Below are positions 14,421-21,442 of a stretch of 22,631 bases of DNA, one piece after another. The notes beneath the pieces were generated by a model. That model ran no database searches. It worked only from the letters and a program-made list of their open reading frames with translations, and was not told where the DNA came from. The translations under genes and the position numbers were made by a program. The stretch lies in assembly GCA_900770225.1 (NCBI GenBank), contig CAAGJU010000322.1:1-22631 (forward strand), in the 5' to 3' direction. Each line of letters opens with the position of its first letter. Positions within the stretch are counted from its first letter, which is position 1. This DNA comes from Lachnospiraceae bacterium (lineage in GTDB: Bacteria; Bacillota; Clostridia; Lachnospirales; Lachnospiraceae).

Positions 14421-16955
14421 TCATGAAGATGATGATGAAGATGTGCTCTCATCCATGAACGGCGACGAGAAGGTATTGCTGCTGTCCGCCTTCTGGTAAT
14501 AGATCGTGTCGCCCTCGGACAGGCCGCTGGTAATCTCCACATTCTCGCCGTCCGAGAGGCCGGTTTCTACATTTTTCTTACCGCCGAGCGTTCCGTCGTC
14601 AGCCTCTTCCGTATAAACGAATGTAGTCTCGCCCTCCTGCTGAAGCGCTTCCATGGGAATCACCAGCACATCCGCAGCCTCGCCGACCTTCACCGCCACT
14701 TCCGCGGACATACCGAACTTCATCTTGTCCGCACTGTCGATCTCGATCGTGACAGGGTACTTGGCGCTTCCGCTGCCCGTCTCCGCATCTGCTCCGATCT
14801 CCGTGACCGTGCCCTCAAAAGTCTGTCCCTCAAGCGCATCCAGCGTCACATCTGCCTTCTGCCCCTTTGACAGAAGAAGAATGTCCTGCTCATCGATGCT
14901 GACCTGCACCTTCATGCGATCTGTCTTCCTGATGGTGAAAGCAGGACTCTCATATGGACTGTAGGACATATTCGCGCCGCCGGCCGCTCCCGAAAGTGCG
15001 TCTGCCGCGGAGAGGTCATAGGCAGAAGCCCCGTTCAGGCCATTCAGGAGGCTGCCCGCATTTACGCCGTTGAGGCCGGAAAGCCCCGACAGGCCGGTAA
15101 GACCGGAGAGCGCATTCTGACCGGTCAGACCGCTCAGTCCGGACAGACCCTGAGAAACGAGCGACTGCAGTGCCGTGAGTGCCTGCTGCTCCTGCTGAGT
15201 CAGCTCCTCCAGGGTATCAGCCAGTGTATTGCCAGATGTGAGCACATAAGGCACCAGTATCGTCATGGCCTTTCCGTCGCCGGAAATTTCCGTTCTCACC
15301 TGTGAGGTCAGAGCGCCTGCAAAAGCCGAAGGGGACGGCTCGCTGTCGGCCGAAAAAGCATAGCCGTCCGCCGCTGACAGCGTGATAACTGCTGTGTAGA
15401 GCCTTCCGTCGCTGAACGTTGCAAAGCTGGGCTGTGTGTTCTGAGCCTGTGTGTTCTGTGTCCGCGTACTCTGTGACTGTGTGCCCTGCGTCTGCGCACT
15501 CTGTGACTGTGTGCCCTGCGTCTGAGCATCCTGTGTCTGGTTTCCCTGTGACGATGCTCCCTGATTGCTGCTCTGTGAACTGTCGGCAGGGATTTCAATC
15601 CATCCGATCGTTCCTGTATAATGGCACACTTCGGCAAAGGTTTTCCCATCCACATCGGCAAAAAGCTGCGCCGCTGTCACCGGCGCCGCACCTGCAGCCG
15701 GAGCCGTCATACGCGAGGTAAGCACATCCCAGGATGTCACCTTCTGCTGTGCCGTGCTGTCTCCATGATCGGTGGTGCTGTCTGCCGCACCGTTGCTGCC
15801 TGACGCACTGCCGCTGTCTGCTGCATTGTTGCTGCCTGACATACTGCTGCTGTTAGCTGCATTGTTGCTGCCTGACGTACTGTTGCTGTCTGCTGCATGA
15901 TTACTGTTTGCAGAGCTGCCACTGTCTGCCGCAGTATGATTCGCGGAACTGCCGCTATCCGCAGTTCCGCTGCCATCCGATGCACTACCAGCGCCTGCTG
16001 ATCCATTACTGTTCGTTGTACTGCTGTTATCTGCATCTCCGAGAAGGTACGTTGTGCCACCATTTTTCGTATCGGATGCTGCAGTCAGTGTGGCCGTATT
16101 CGCTTTCACCCCAGATGCCGTGATATTGGCAGACATATCGGCCGTTGTGGCCGGTGCTGCAGCCAGTACCGCTGTATCTGCTTTTGTGTCATGTGCAATC
16201 TCAGCCGTGGTTCCTGAAGCCGGAACAATCGTAACCACATCCGCCGTTGTGCCTGTTGCGGGGCCGCTTACCGTTGTCGAGGATGCCGAACCCATGGCAC
16301 CGGACAGATACGAAGATGCATCCTCCCCCAGCGAGGAGAGCGGCTGAGAGGAAGAAGAACTGCCCGCCATCTGTGAGATCGAGCTTCCTTCTGTAATGTT
16401 GACATCACCGATAATGCCGTCTGTTGAAGCCGTGATGTATGGATTGCTCTTCAGCGCATTCAGTTCCGTCTGCGCTTTTTTCAGCTCATCCGATTCATTG
16501 TTGAGCTGTTCCTTCTGCAGATCTGTCAGCTTGTCCTCATCGTCAGCCTTCTTTTTTGCGTCCGCATCCAGCTGATCACTGATGGACTTCAGGCTGCTCT
16601 CGATCTCGACAAGGCAGTCGGTAATCGAATCCGTATCGATTTCTGCCAGCTTCTGACCCTTTGTCACGGTATCGCCAGTGGAAACAAGAACCTTGTCCAC
16701 TTTCACACCGACAGGCGCCGTCACATCCTCTGTGTCAGCTGCCTCGATCTGCCCGCTGCCGGACACCGTTTTTTCCACGGTTCCGTCGGCGACCGTATAG
16801 CTTTTGATATTCATCTCCTTGAGGGCTTTCATCGTCTCCCGTGCGCCGGCGATGCCTGTTGCCACCAGACCCACGATCACAATCGCGACAATCACCAGTA
16901 TGATCAGCCCGATGCCTCTTTTCTTCTTTTTCTTCACAACCTGATTGTTTTCCAT
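14421..16955 (-). CDS. HlyD/MacA-like efflux adaptor with a giant low-complexity insert
   Basis: The 844-residue product has a cytoplasmic Lys-rich start and a membrane helix (14-36), a biotin-lipoyl-like half (about 60-110, VADGTVEKTVSGSGQIEA and GDTVTKGQKLAEIDTDS), a coiled-coil hairpin (115-170), the second half (NPYITASTDGIIGDVNI), then, from about residue 665, the beta-barrel and membrane-proximal domains (FTIRKTDRMKVQVSIDEQ, PVTIEIDSADKMKFGMSAEVAV, VLVIPMEALQ). Such adaptors are usually about 400 residues; the remaining 465 or so lie in one insert. The insert contains Ala/Thr-rich, Ser/Asn/Gly-rich and Gln/Thr-rich repeats, an Ig-like stretch (YTAVITLSAADGYAF) and GLSGL repeats. The neighbours encode the matching ATPase and permease. 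A promoter is seen upstream; AGGAA is about 12 nt before the ATG, a rather long spacing. The C-terminus is a run of serines. Confidence 0.9.
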   Translation of the reverse strand: MENNQVVKKKKKRGIGLIILVIVAIVIVGLVATGIAGARETMKALKEMNIKSYTVADGTVEKTVSGSGQIEAADTEDVTAPVGVKVDKVLVSTGDTVTKGQKLAEIDTDSITDCLVEIESSLKSISDQLDADAKKKADDEDKLTDLQKEQLNNESDELKKAQTELNALKSNPYITASTDGIIGDVNITEGSSISQMAGSSSSSQPLSSLGEDASSYLSGAMGSASSTTVSGPATGTTADVVTIVPASGTTAEIAHDTKADTAVLAAAPATTADMSANITASGVKANTATLTAASDTKNGGTTYLLGDADNSSTTNSNGSAGAGSASDGSGTADSGSSANHTAADSGSSANSNHAADSNSTSGSNNAANSSSMSGSNNAADSGSASGSNGAADSTTDHGDSTAQQKVTSWDVLTSRMTAPAAGAAPVTAAQLFADVDGKTFAEVCHYTGTIGWIEIPADSSQSSNQGASSQGNQTQDAQTQGTQSQSAQTQGTQSQSTRTQNTQAQNTQPSFATFSDGRLYTAVITLSAADGYAFSADSEPSPSAFAGALTSQVRTEISGDGKAMTILVPYVLTSGNTLADTLEELTQQEQQALTALQSLVSQGLSGLSGLTGQNALSGLTGLSGLSGLNGVNAGSLLNGLNGASAYDLSAADALSGAAGGANMSYSPYESPAFTIRKTDRMKVQVSIDEQDILLLSKGQKADVTLDALEGQTFEGTVTEIGADAETGSGSAKYPVTIEIDSADKMKFGMSAEVAVKVGEAADVLVIPMEALQQEGETTFVYTEEADDGTLGGKKNVETGLSDGENVEITSGLSEGDTIYYQKADSSNTFSSPFMDESTSSSSSS
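15430..15540. repeat. 30-bp repeats encoding a Gln/Thr-rich segment of the adaptor
   Basis: Two nearly identical 30-bp units (15469-15498 and 15499-15528) are flanked by degenerate copies. They encode decapeptides of the type QTQGTQSQSA. The unit keeps frame. Confidence 0.75.
15792..15935. repeat. 36-bp repeats encoding a Ser/Asn/Ala-rich segment of the adaptor
   Basis: Three conserved 36-bp units start at 15792, 15828 and 15864, with a diverged fourth from 15900. They encode dodecapeptides like ADSGSxSGSNNA. The unit keeps frame and resembles cell-wall-spanning linkers. Confidence 0.8.
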
Positions 16956-17009
16956 GAAGAAATTCAGTTCCTTTCTTCTTATATCTGCTGTGTCTGTCTG
17001 ATTTCTACC

Positions 17010-17038
17010 ATATTACATAGCAATGTGGCTACTGTCAA
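17010..17038 (-). promoter_or_regulatory. Sigma-A promoter of the adaptor-exporter-importer operon
   Basis: On the minus strand a perfect TTGACA (17033-17038) is followed after 17 nt by TAATAT (17010-17015). Transcription would start near 17003, giving a leader of about 48 nt before the adaptor ATG. Confidence 0.65.
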
Positions 17039-17098
17039 AACACAGAACCACTCTGATGCAATTTCCCGTTACACTATGGCACTGACAGAGCCCCGGAA

Positions 17099-17163
17099 CA
17101 CACGGAGACTCCCAAGCCGAGGACAAGCGAGAGCTCTGTCGAGGCTGGAAGTCTCCATGTGTG
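17099..17163. other. Long imperfect hairpin after the ABC membrane-protein operon
   Basis: CACAC-GGAGACT pairs with AGTCTCC-at-GTGTG, and the stem continues with breaks (CCA/TGG, GCC/GGC, ACA/TGT) towards a GAGCTC-containing loop, giving about 65 nt in total. It begins 2 nt after the last gene of the GntR operon ends. There is no U run on either strand, so it is not a normal intrinsic terminator; mRNA 3'-end protection or a palindromic repeat element are options. Confidence 0.5.
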
Positions 17164-17165
17164 AA

Positions 17166-17867
17166 TCATCTGCAGTTCCTGACCTTCGGTGCCTTCGCTT
17201 TTTCCGCCCGGGTCAGATAATTCCTGGACAGGTGACTTTCTCCGGAAAAGTTCCGTGTCAGATAGACAGTCACAAAACTGAGCACGCAGCATGCCGCGAT
17301 CACGGCCATTCCGATGAGAAATGAAGTGAGGAAGCTGCCCTGGATCCTGTTTATCAGTCCTGCGAATACCCCCGGATCCGTATTGTCATCCACCACGACG
17401 CTGATAAAACCACAGGACCCGCTGAAAAACACGATCCAGAGGAAATATATGATGAAACCGACGATTTTTGTCCGGTACATCACAGGACAGAATACACTGT
17501 AAGTACCTGCCACCAGCGCCGCAACAATCAGCATTCCGTTCTGCACCGAAAATGACGGCAGATTCAGGCGCTGGATCAGCAGACTCAGCAGGGCAATGAC
17601 CGCATAATCTGCCAGCATCGTGACTGTGGCCCACTTCGGATATTTTTTTCGGACGAATTCCGCATAAACCGGCGATACACTGACAAAATCGACACAGCCG
17701 GCCAGCAGATAATAGGCAAGGATTGACAATGGCATCAGAGCGATCACAAGCATGGATATAAAAAACGTATGGTACATGGTGACATCCATGGCGATCATCG
17801 CCGCTGAAAGAATGACAAGCATCCAGATATCCTTCGGAATGTACAGAGAGCCCAACAGTTTTTTCAT
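17166..17867 (-). CDS. Multi-pass membrane protein of the GntR-ABC operon (second permease)
   Basis: This 233-residue protein has about six hydrophobic segments (for example MLVILSAAMIAMDVTMY, FFISMLVIALMPLSILAYYLL, YAVIALLSLLI, GMLIVAALVAGTYSVF, FLIGMAVIAACCVLSFVTV) and a basic C-terminus. No family motif was recognised. It starts 1 nt inside the preceding stop (TAATG overlap), which links it closely to the first membrane protein and the ATPase. By context it is a permease subunit of the same ABC transporter. Last gene of the unit; followed by a long hairpin. Confidence 0.75.
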   Translation of the reverse strand: MKKLLGSLYIPKDIWMLVILSAAMIAMDVTMYHTFFISMLVIALMPLSILAYYLLAGCVDFVSVSPVYAEFVRKKYPKWATVTMLADYAVIALLSLLIQRLNLPSFSVQNGMLIVAALVAGTYSVFCPVMYRTKIVGFIIYFLWIVFFSGSCGFISVVVDDNTDPGVFAGLINRIQGSFLTSFLIGMAVIAACCVLSFVTVYLTRNFSGESHLSRNYLTRAEKAKAPKVRNCR

Positions 17868-18583
17868 TAATTCTTCCCTTTCTTTGTTTCGATCGGGTCA
17901 CGCAAAGCCGTCCCGGCCCGATAAGCCTTCCGAAAATAAGTGATCAGACCTGCGGCAGCCGGCAGCAGCAACAGCACCGTATTTCCGCTGATCCCGGCTA
18001 TGAGGATCAGAAGAAGTGCCACAGACTGCAGGAGCGCCATGATCATTACCATAAGTCCAAACATACCGAAACCTCTGACAGCCACGGAGCTGAACAGCCC
18101 TGCCACACATACCACAAGCGATGCCGTGCAGACAAAGAAAAATGTCTGACCGGTTCCGCCGGATGCACCTGCAGCTTCCGCGAATCCCAGCTCTGCCATT
18201 GCATTATTGATCCCCACGGCAAGACTCCAGGCGACCAGATCTACCAGAAAGCGCCTGATGGCATCGGCCTCCAGTACATGCCGGAACAGCCGGCGCCACC
18301 TGTCCGAAGCAGAGGCAGCCAGAAAGCCGGGCTCACCGTCATGAAAAATACCGAAGCCGTTGAACATTTTTCCACCGGCAAATACTTCCAGGACGCCAGT
18401 CGGGAGGGTAATCAGAAAAAGTCTTGAAAATGTATCGGTAAAAGTATCCACCGTCCAGCCCTCTGCGAGATCCGGCAGCGTATAGCCCGAAAGACATCCG
18501 AGGAGTATGGCGGCAAGCGGTATCAGCAGCCATGCAAGTATCCGGTAACTGCGCGGGCAGAAATGATAATAATCTCTCAGCAT
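17867..18583 (-). CDS. Multi-pass membrane protein of the GntR-ABC operon (first permease)
   Basis: The 238-residue product has about six hydrophobic segments, including ILAWLLIPLAAILLGCLSG at 15-33 and TFFFVCTASLVVCVAGLF around 147-165, and a basic C-terminal end. I do not recognise a named family. The ATG is preceded by GAGGTGG that overlaps the ATPase stop, 9 nt away. Position after a YtrB-like ATPase and a GntR regulator indicates a transmembrane subunit of that ABC transporter, in the manner of the Bacillus ytr operon, which responds to cell-wall-active antibiotics; whether the same applies here is unknown. Confidence 0.75.
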   Translation of the reverse strand: MLRDYYHFCPRSYRILAWLLIPLAAILLGCLSGYTLPDLAEGWTVDTFTDTFSRLFLITLPTGVLEVFAGGKMFNGFGIFHDGEPGFLAASASDRWRRLFRHVLEADAIRRFLVDLVAWSLAVGINNAMAELGFAEAAGASGGTGQTFFFVCTASLVVCVAGLFSSVAVRGFGMFGLMVMIMALLQSVALLLILIAGISGNTVLLLLPAAAGLITYFRKAYRAGTALRDPIETKKGKN

Positions 18584-18592
18584 GATGCCACC

Positions 18593-19492
18593 TCACGATA
18601 TCCTGGAATATCTGCGCAGAATGCCCACAGAGATCTGCTGCAGCGTCGGGCGCTCCGCCACGATCGTATCATCTGCCGCGGCTGCCGACCGGATCTGCGT
18701 CAGGCTGGCGGCCTCCGCCAGTGCGCTCAGCTCGTTGGAGCCGCCGGTACAGCTGACAAACATATCCTGCAGCTTCCGCATGAGCGATGCCGGACCGGTC
18801 AGCAGGACATACTTTTCCTTCAGGTCTTCGACGAATCCCTGCTCCACGATCCTGCCCTGCGCCATGAAGATGCAGTAGTCCGTCGTGCTCTCCATGTCCG
18901 CAACATTGTGGGAAGAAAGCAGGACCGTTCTGTCGCCGTTCCCCTCTGCGATATACGACCGCAGCAGATCACAGAGTTTCTCACGCATGAGCGGATCCAG
19001 CGGCGACGCCGGTTCGTCGAGGAGCAGCAGGTCTGTTTTTCTCGCCAGCACGGAAGCCAGCTCCAGCTTCATGCGGTTGCCCTCGGACATATCCACACAC
19101 CGGTTGTGAAAGCCTTCCATGGCCATCTCCTGAATAAATTCGTCGAAGCGTGCCGCATCGAAATCCGGATAAAGGGCAGGCGAGATATCACGCACATTTT
19201 CACCCGTCCAGTTCGGAAGAAAATAATTGCCGGGCGCCGTGTAGCCGATCCTGTCGCGCACACTGCTGTCATCCATGGACAGTTTTTCGTCAAAATAGGT
19301 AACTTTTCCCTTATAGTTCAGTATCACACCCGCGAGAATCCGGAGCAGCGTCGTCTTGCCCGCGCCGTTCTCACCGATCAGCGCCGTAACGAAGCCCTTC
19401 GGTATCCGGAGTTCCGGAATATCCAGCAAAAAATGTTTGTACTGCATGCACAGGTTTTCCGCCGTCATTGCACTGTCTGTTGTCATGTCCAT
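18593..19492 (-). CDS. ABC transporter ATP-binding protein, YtrB-like
   Basis: The 299-residue protein has Walker A GENGAGKTT (40-48), Walker B LLLLDEP (155-161), D-loop SPLD and switch His195 (SSHNVADME). The signature reads MSEGNRMK where most ABC proteins have a second glycine (SGGQ or SKGM), and the Q-loop glutamine is not evident (IGYTAPGNYFLP). The order GntR, ATPase, two membrane proteins is that of YtrABC-like systems. The ATG has AGGAGG 6 nt upstream. It is 122 nt after the regulator gene, with a hairpin in that gap. Activity cannot be judged from the altered motifs alone. Confidence 0.9.
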   Translation of the reverse strand: MDMTTDSAMTAENLCMQYKHFLLDIPELRIPKGFVTALIGENGAGKTTLLRILAGVILNYKGKVTYFDEKLSMDDSSVRDRIGYTAPGNYFLPNWTGENVRDISPALYPDFDAARFDEFIQEMAMEGFHNRCVDMSEGNRMKLELASVLARKTDLLLLDEPASPLDPLMREKLCDLLRSYIAEGNGDRTVLLSSHNVADMESTTDYCIFMAQGRIVEQGFVEDLKEKYVLLTGPASLMRKLQDMFVSCTGGSNELSALAEAASLTQIRSAAAADDTIVAERPTLQQISVGILRRYSRIS

Positions 19493-19556
19493 CTCTGCCC
19501 TCCTGATATATGGCTATTGGATGTATATTCGTATTTTTCAACGTATTTTCTAAAAT

Positions 19557-19577
19557 TCTCAGATTTGACATCTGAGA
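19557..19577 (-). terminator. Hairpin between the GntR gene and its ABC genes, possible attenuator
   Basis: TCTCAGAT and ATCTGAGA form a perfect 8-bp stem with a 5-nt loop, followed on the minus strand by ATTTTA. The U run is short, so at most partial termination is expected. It may lower expression of the transporter relative to the regulator. Confidence 0.4.
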
Positions 19578-19614
19578 GCATGTCTGTTTTTTTCTGCAGC
19601 ACTTTTTTCATTCC

Positions 19615-19995
19615 TTAGATTTTCTCCCGTTTCAGGCGGATCAGGGAATCCAGCATTTCCTTCAGCTCATCCTCACTTAGGCCGGCGATCTCTGCCGCAT
19701 CGATGGCCTCCGTCAGCGCCGCCTCCGTCTTCCGCAGGTGCTGTTCCTTCAGCATGTCCTGATCCTGTGCATTGACGTAATATCCTTTACCCTGCACAGC
19801 CGTCACCAGTCCCTCTGAGGCCAGCAGCTCATACGCCTTCATGGTGGTGATCACCGAAATTTTCAGATCACTCGCCAGTCCCCGGATGGAGGGGAGGTAA
19901 TCTCCTTCCTTCAGCCGCCCTGTCAGAATGTCCTGACGGAACTGATCCGCGATCTGCTGATAGATCGGCTCCCCTGAATTTTTCAATAAAATCAT
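19615..19995 (-). CDS. GntR-family regulator, YtrA subfamily
   Basis: The 126-residue protein consists of a GntR winged helix (residues 1-75: PIYQQIADQFRQDILTGRL, then YLPSIRGLASDLKISVITTMKAYELL, key residues IYQQI, LPSIR and YE) and a short helical tail without a large effector domain. This size and tail define the YtrA type, usually an autorepressor of an adjacent ABC operon. The ATG has GGGAGG 6 nt upstream. A palindromic operator-like site lies over its predicted transcription start. The gene is first in a four-gene minus-strand operon and diverges from the GGDEF gene. Confidence 0.92.
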   Translation of the reverse strand: MILLKNSGEPIYQQIADQFRQDILTGRLKEGDYLPSIRGLASDLKISVITTMKAYELLASEGLVTAVQGKGYYVNAQDQDMLKEQHLRKTEAALTEAIDAAEIAGLSEDELKEMLDSLIRLKREKI

Positions 19996-20009
19996 TCGCA
20001 GCCTCCCGT

Positions 20010-20032
20010 ACAGTTTTCACTGTTTTAACTGT
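20010..20032. promoter_or_regulatory. Probable GntR (YtrA-type) operator
   Basis: ACAGT-TTTC-ACTGT is a perfect 5-4-5 inverted repeat (20010-20023), and a third half-site ACTGT follows at 20028-20032 after TTTA. The site covers about +4 to +26 of the predicted GntR transcript, so binding would block transcription. Autorepression is inferred from the family. Confidence 0.55.
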
Positions 20033-20042
20033 TTATATAACA

Positions 20043-20071
20043 TATATACACAATGAGACGTCACATGTCAA
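20043..20071 (-). promoter_or_regulatory. Sigma-A promoter of the GntR-ABC operon
   Basis: On the minus strand TTGACA (20066-20071) and TATATA (20043-20048) are 17 nt apart. Transcription would begin near 20036, about 40 nt before the GntR ATG. Confidence 0.65.
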
Positions 20072-20252
20072 CATAGTAACTTTCAAAAAAATTATTCGAA
20101 AATGTGTTACTTCCGGAAAATCTATGGTATGCTGTGACACTGAATTGGCAACAAACAGAAACGGAAAGGAATCCCGGACCCCAACACGCGCTGTCACCAG
20201 GTTTATCCTGAAATCACACACGGACATAGGGTTTCCGGTATGAGAAAAATAA

Positions 20253-21368
20253 ATGAGAGAAGTTCCGATCATTTTTTCCGATCTGATCAGCGCAGCCATT
20301 GTCCTGTTCGTGTGGATCAGAATCTATACAAATCCTGCACTGGATCCGAAAGTGGTCCGTCTGTTCCGCAATATCGGCATCACACTGTTGGTTACGCTGA
20401 TTCTCGATCATGTCTGGGAATATTTCTATTCATTCGGCGATATGACAGAGACCACCCGGCAGCTGCTGAACACGATATCCAGTCTGGAATTCCTCTGTCT
20501 TCCTGTAACCTTCTTTTTCCTGCTGATGTATCACAGGGATCGATGGGATCTGGGGGACAGAATCGCGCTGGCAGCCAACACGGCTCTGCTCGCGCTGGAT
20601 CTTCTGAATATCCGGATACCGATATATTCAGATACAGACCAGGATCTGTATATGATCAATACGCCCAACGCAAAGTGGATGTACCTTGGCACGATCATTC
20701 TGCTCGGTTTCATTCTCACACACGATTTTCTGATGACCTTTGACAATGATTTTGAAAACAGGGTTATGATCTTCTTTACCATTCTCATTGCGGCCCTGGG
20801 CGCATGCGGCTGTTACTACGGCGGTGATGTCGTCGCTGTCTGGGAATGCTTTTCCATCGTCTATCTGCTGCTCTACCTGACACTCGTGCGCGTATTCAAC
20901 AAGACGGATCAGGTGACAGGCATCCCGAACCGGAACGCCTTCACGCTGAACTATTTCCGCGAAAAAAGAAAATCGGCAACGGTTCTTGTATCCTTTGACC
21001 TGAACCACCTGAAGCATTTCAACGATGAAAGCGGTCACAAGACCGGCGATCAGTATCTCCGCGCCTTTGCGCAGACGGCACGGAAACAGTTGTCCTCCTA
21101 CGGGAAGCTTTACCGTGTCGGCGGCGATGAATTCTGTCTGACATCCCATCTGAGCTCTGAACACGATACCGACCGGCTGAAGGAAGCCCTGGAAAAGCTG
21201 AGCCGTATGGAGAAATGCGATCCTGCATTTGGAGATTTTCCGATGGATTTTGCTTATGGAATAGCCTGTCGTCTGCCCGGTGAATCCAACGAAGACCTCT
21301 ACGAGCGCGCTGACGCCATCATGTATATGAACAAACGCAGCATGGAAAGTGGCGAGACCCGGAAGTAA
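20253..21368 (+). CDS. Membrane-bound GGDEF protein (probable diguanylate cyclase)
   Basis: The 371-residue product has a membrane part of about seven hydrophobic segments (residues 5-212) and a C-terminal GGDEF domain (about 217-368). The domain shows DQVTGIPNRNAF, the metal-binding FDLNHLKHFND (D249, N251, D258) and an intact GGDEF at 290-294 in YRVGGDEF, so it should make c-di-GMP from two GTP. The RxxD product-inhibition site expected five residues before GGDEF is absent (SSYG is found). The ATG at 20253 lacks a clear Shine-Dalgarno sequence. An extended -10-like TGGTATGCT lies at 20125-20133. It is the only clear plus-strand gene and stands alone between two minus-strand units. Its sensory signal is unknown. 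Confidence 0.9.
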   Translation: MREVPIIFSDLISAAIVLFVWIRIYTNPALDPKVVRLFRNIGITLLVTLILDHVWEYFYSFGDMTETTRQLLNTISSLEFLCLPVTFFFLLMYHRDRWDLGDRIALAANTALLALDLLNIRIPIYSDTDQDLYMINTPNAKWMYLGTIILLGFILTHDFLMTFDNDFENRVMIFFTILIAALGACGCYYGGDVVAVWECFSIVYLLLYLTLVRVFNKTDQVTGIPNRNAFTLNYFREKRKSATVLVSFDLNHLKHFNDESGHKTGDQYLRAFAQTARKQLSSYGKLYRVGGDEFCLTSHLSSEHDTDRLKEALEKLSRMEKCDPAFGDFPMDFAYGIACRLPGESNEDLYERADAIMYMNKRSMESGETRK

Positions 21369-21392
21369 GCTGTATATATCCGCCATATGCAG

Positions 21393-21430
21393 GGCGGCCT
21401 TACACACCTGAAAGGGTGCGCAAGGCCGCC
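21393..21430. terminator. Hairpin terminator shared by the convergent GGDEF and CDF genes
   Basis: GGCGGCCTT (21393-21401) pairs perfectly with AAGGCCGCC (21422-21430), with a smaller inner CACC/GGTG stem. It lies between the two convergent stop codons. U runs are poor on both strands, so it is called from position and strength. Confidence 0.55.
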
Positions 21431-21442
21431 TATAGTATACAT

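Noticed and set aside
18563..19618. Plus-strand frame of 351 codons
   Set aside because: Opposite strand of the YtrB-like ATPase, which has all expected motifs; composition is that of an antisense shadow.
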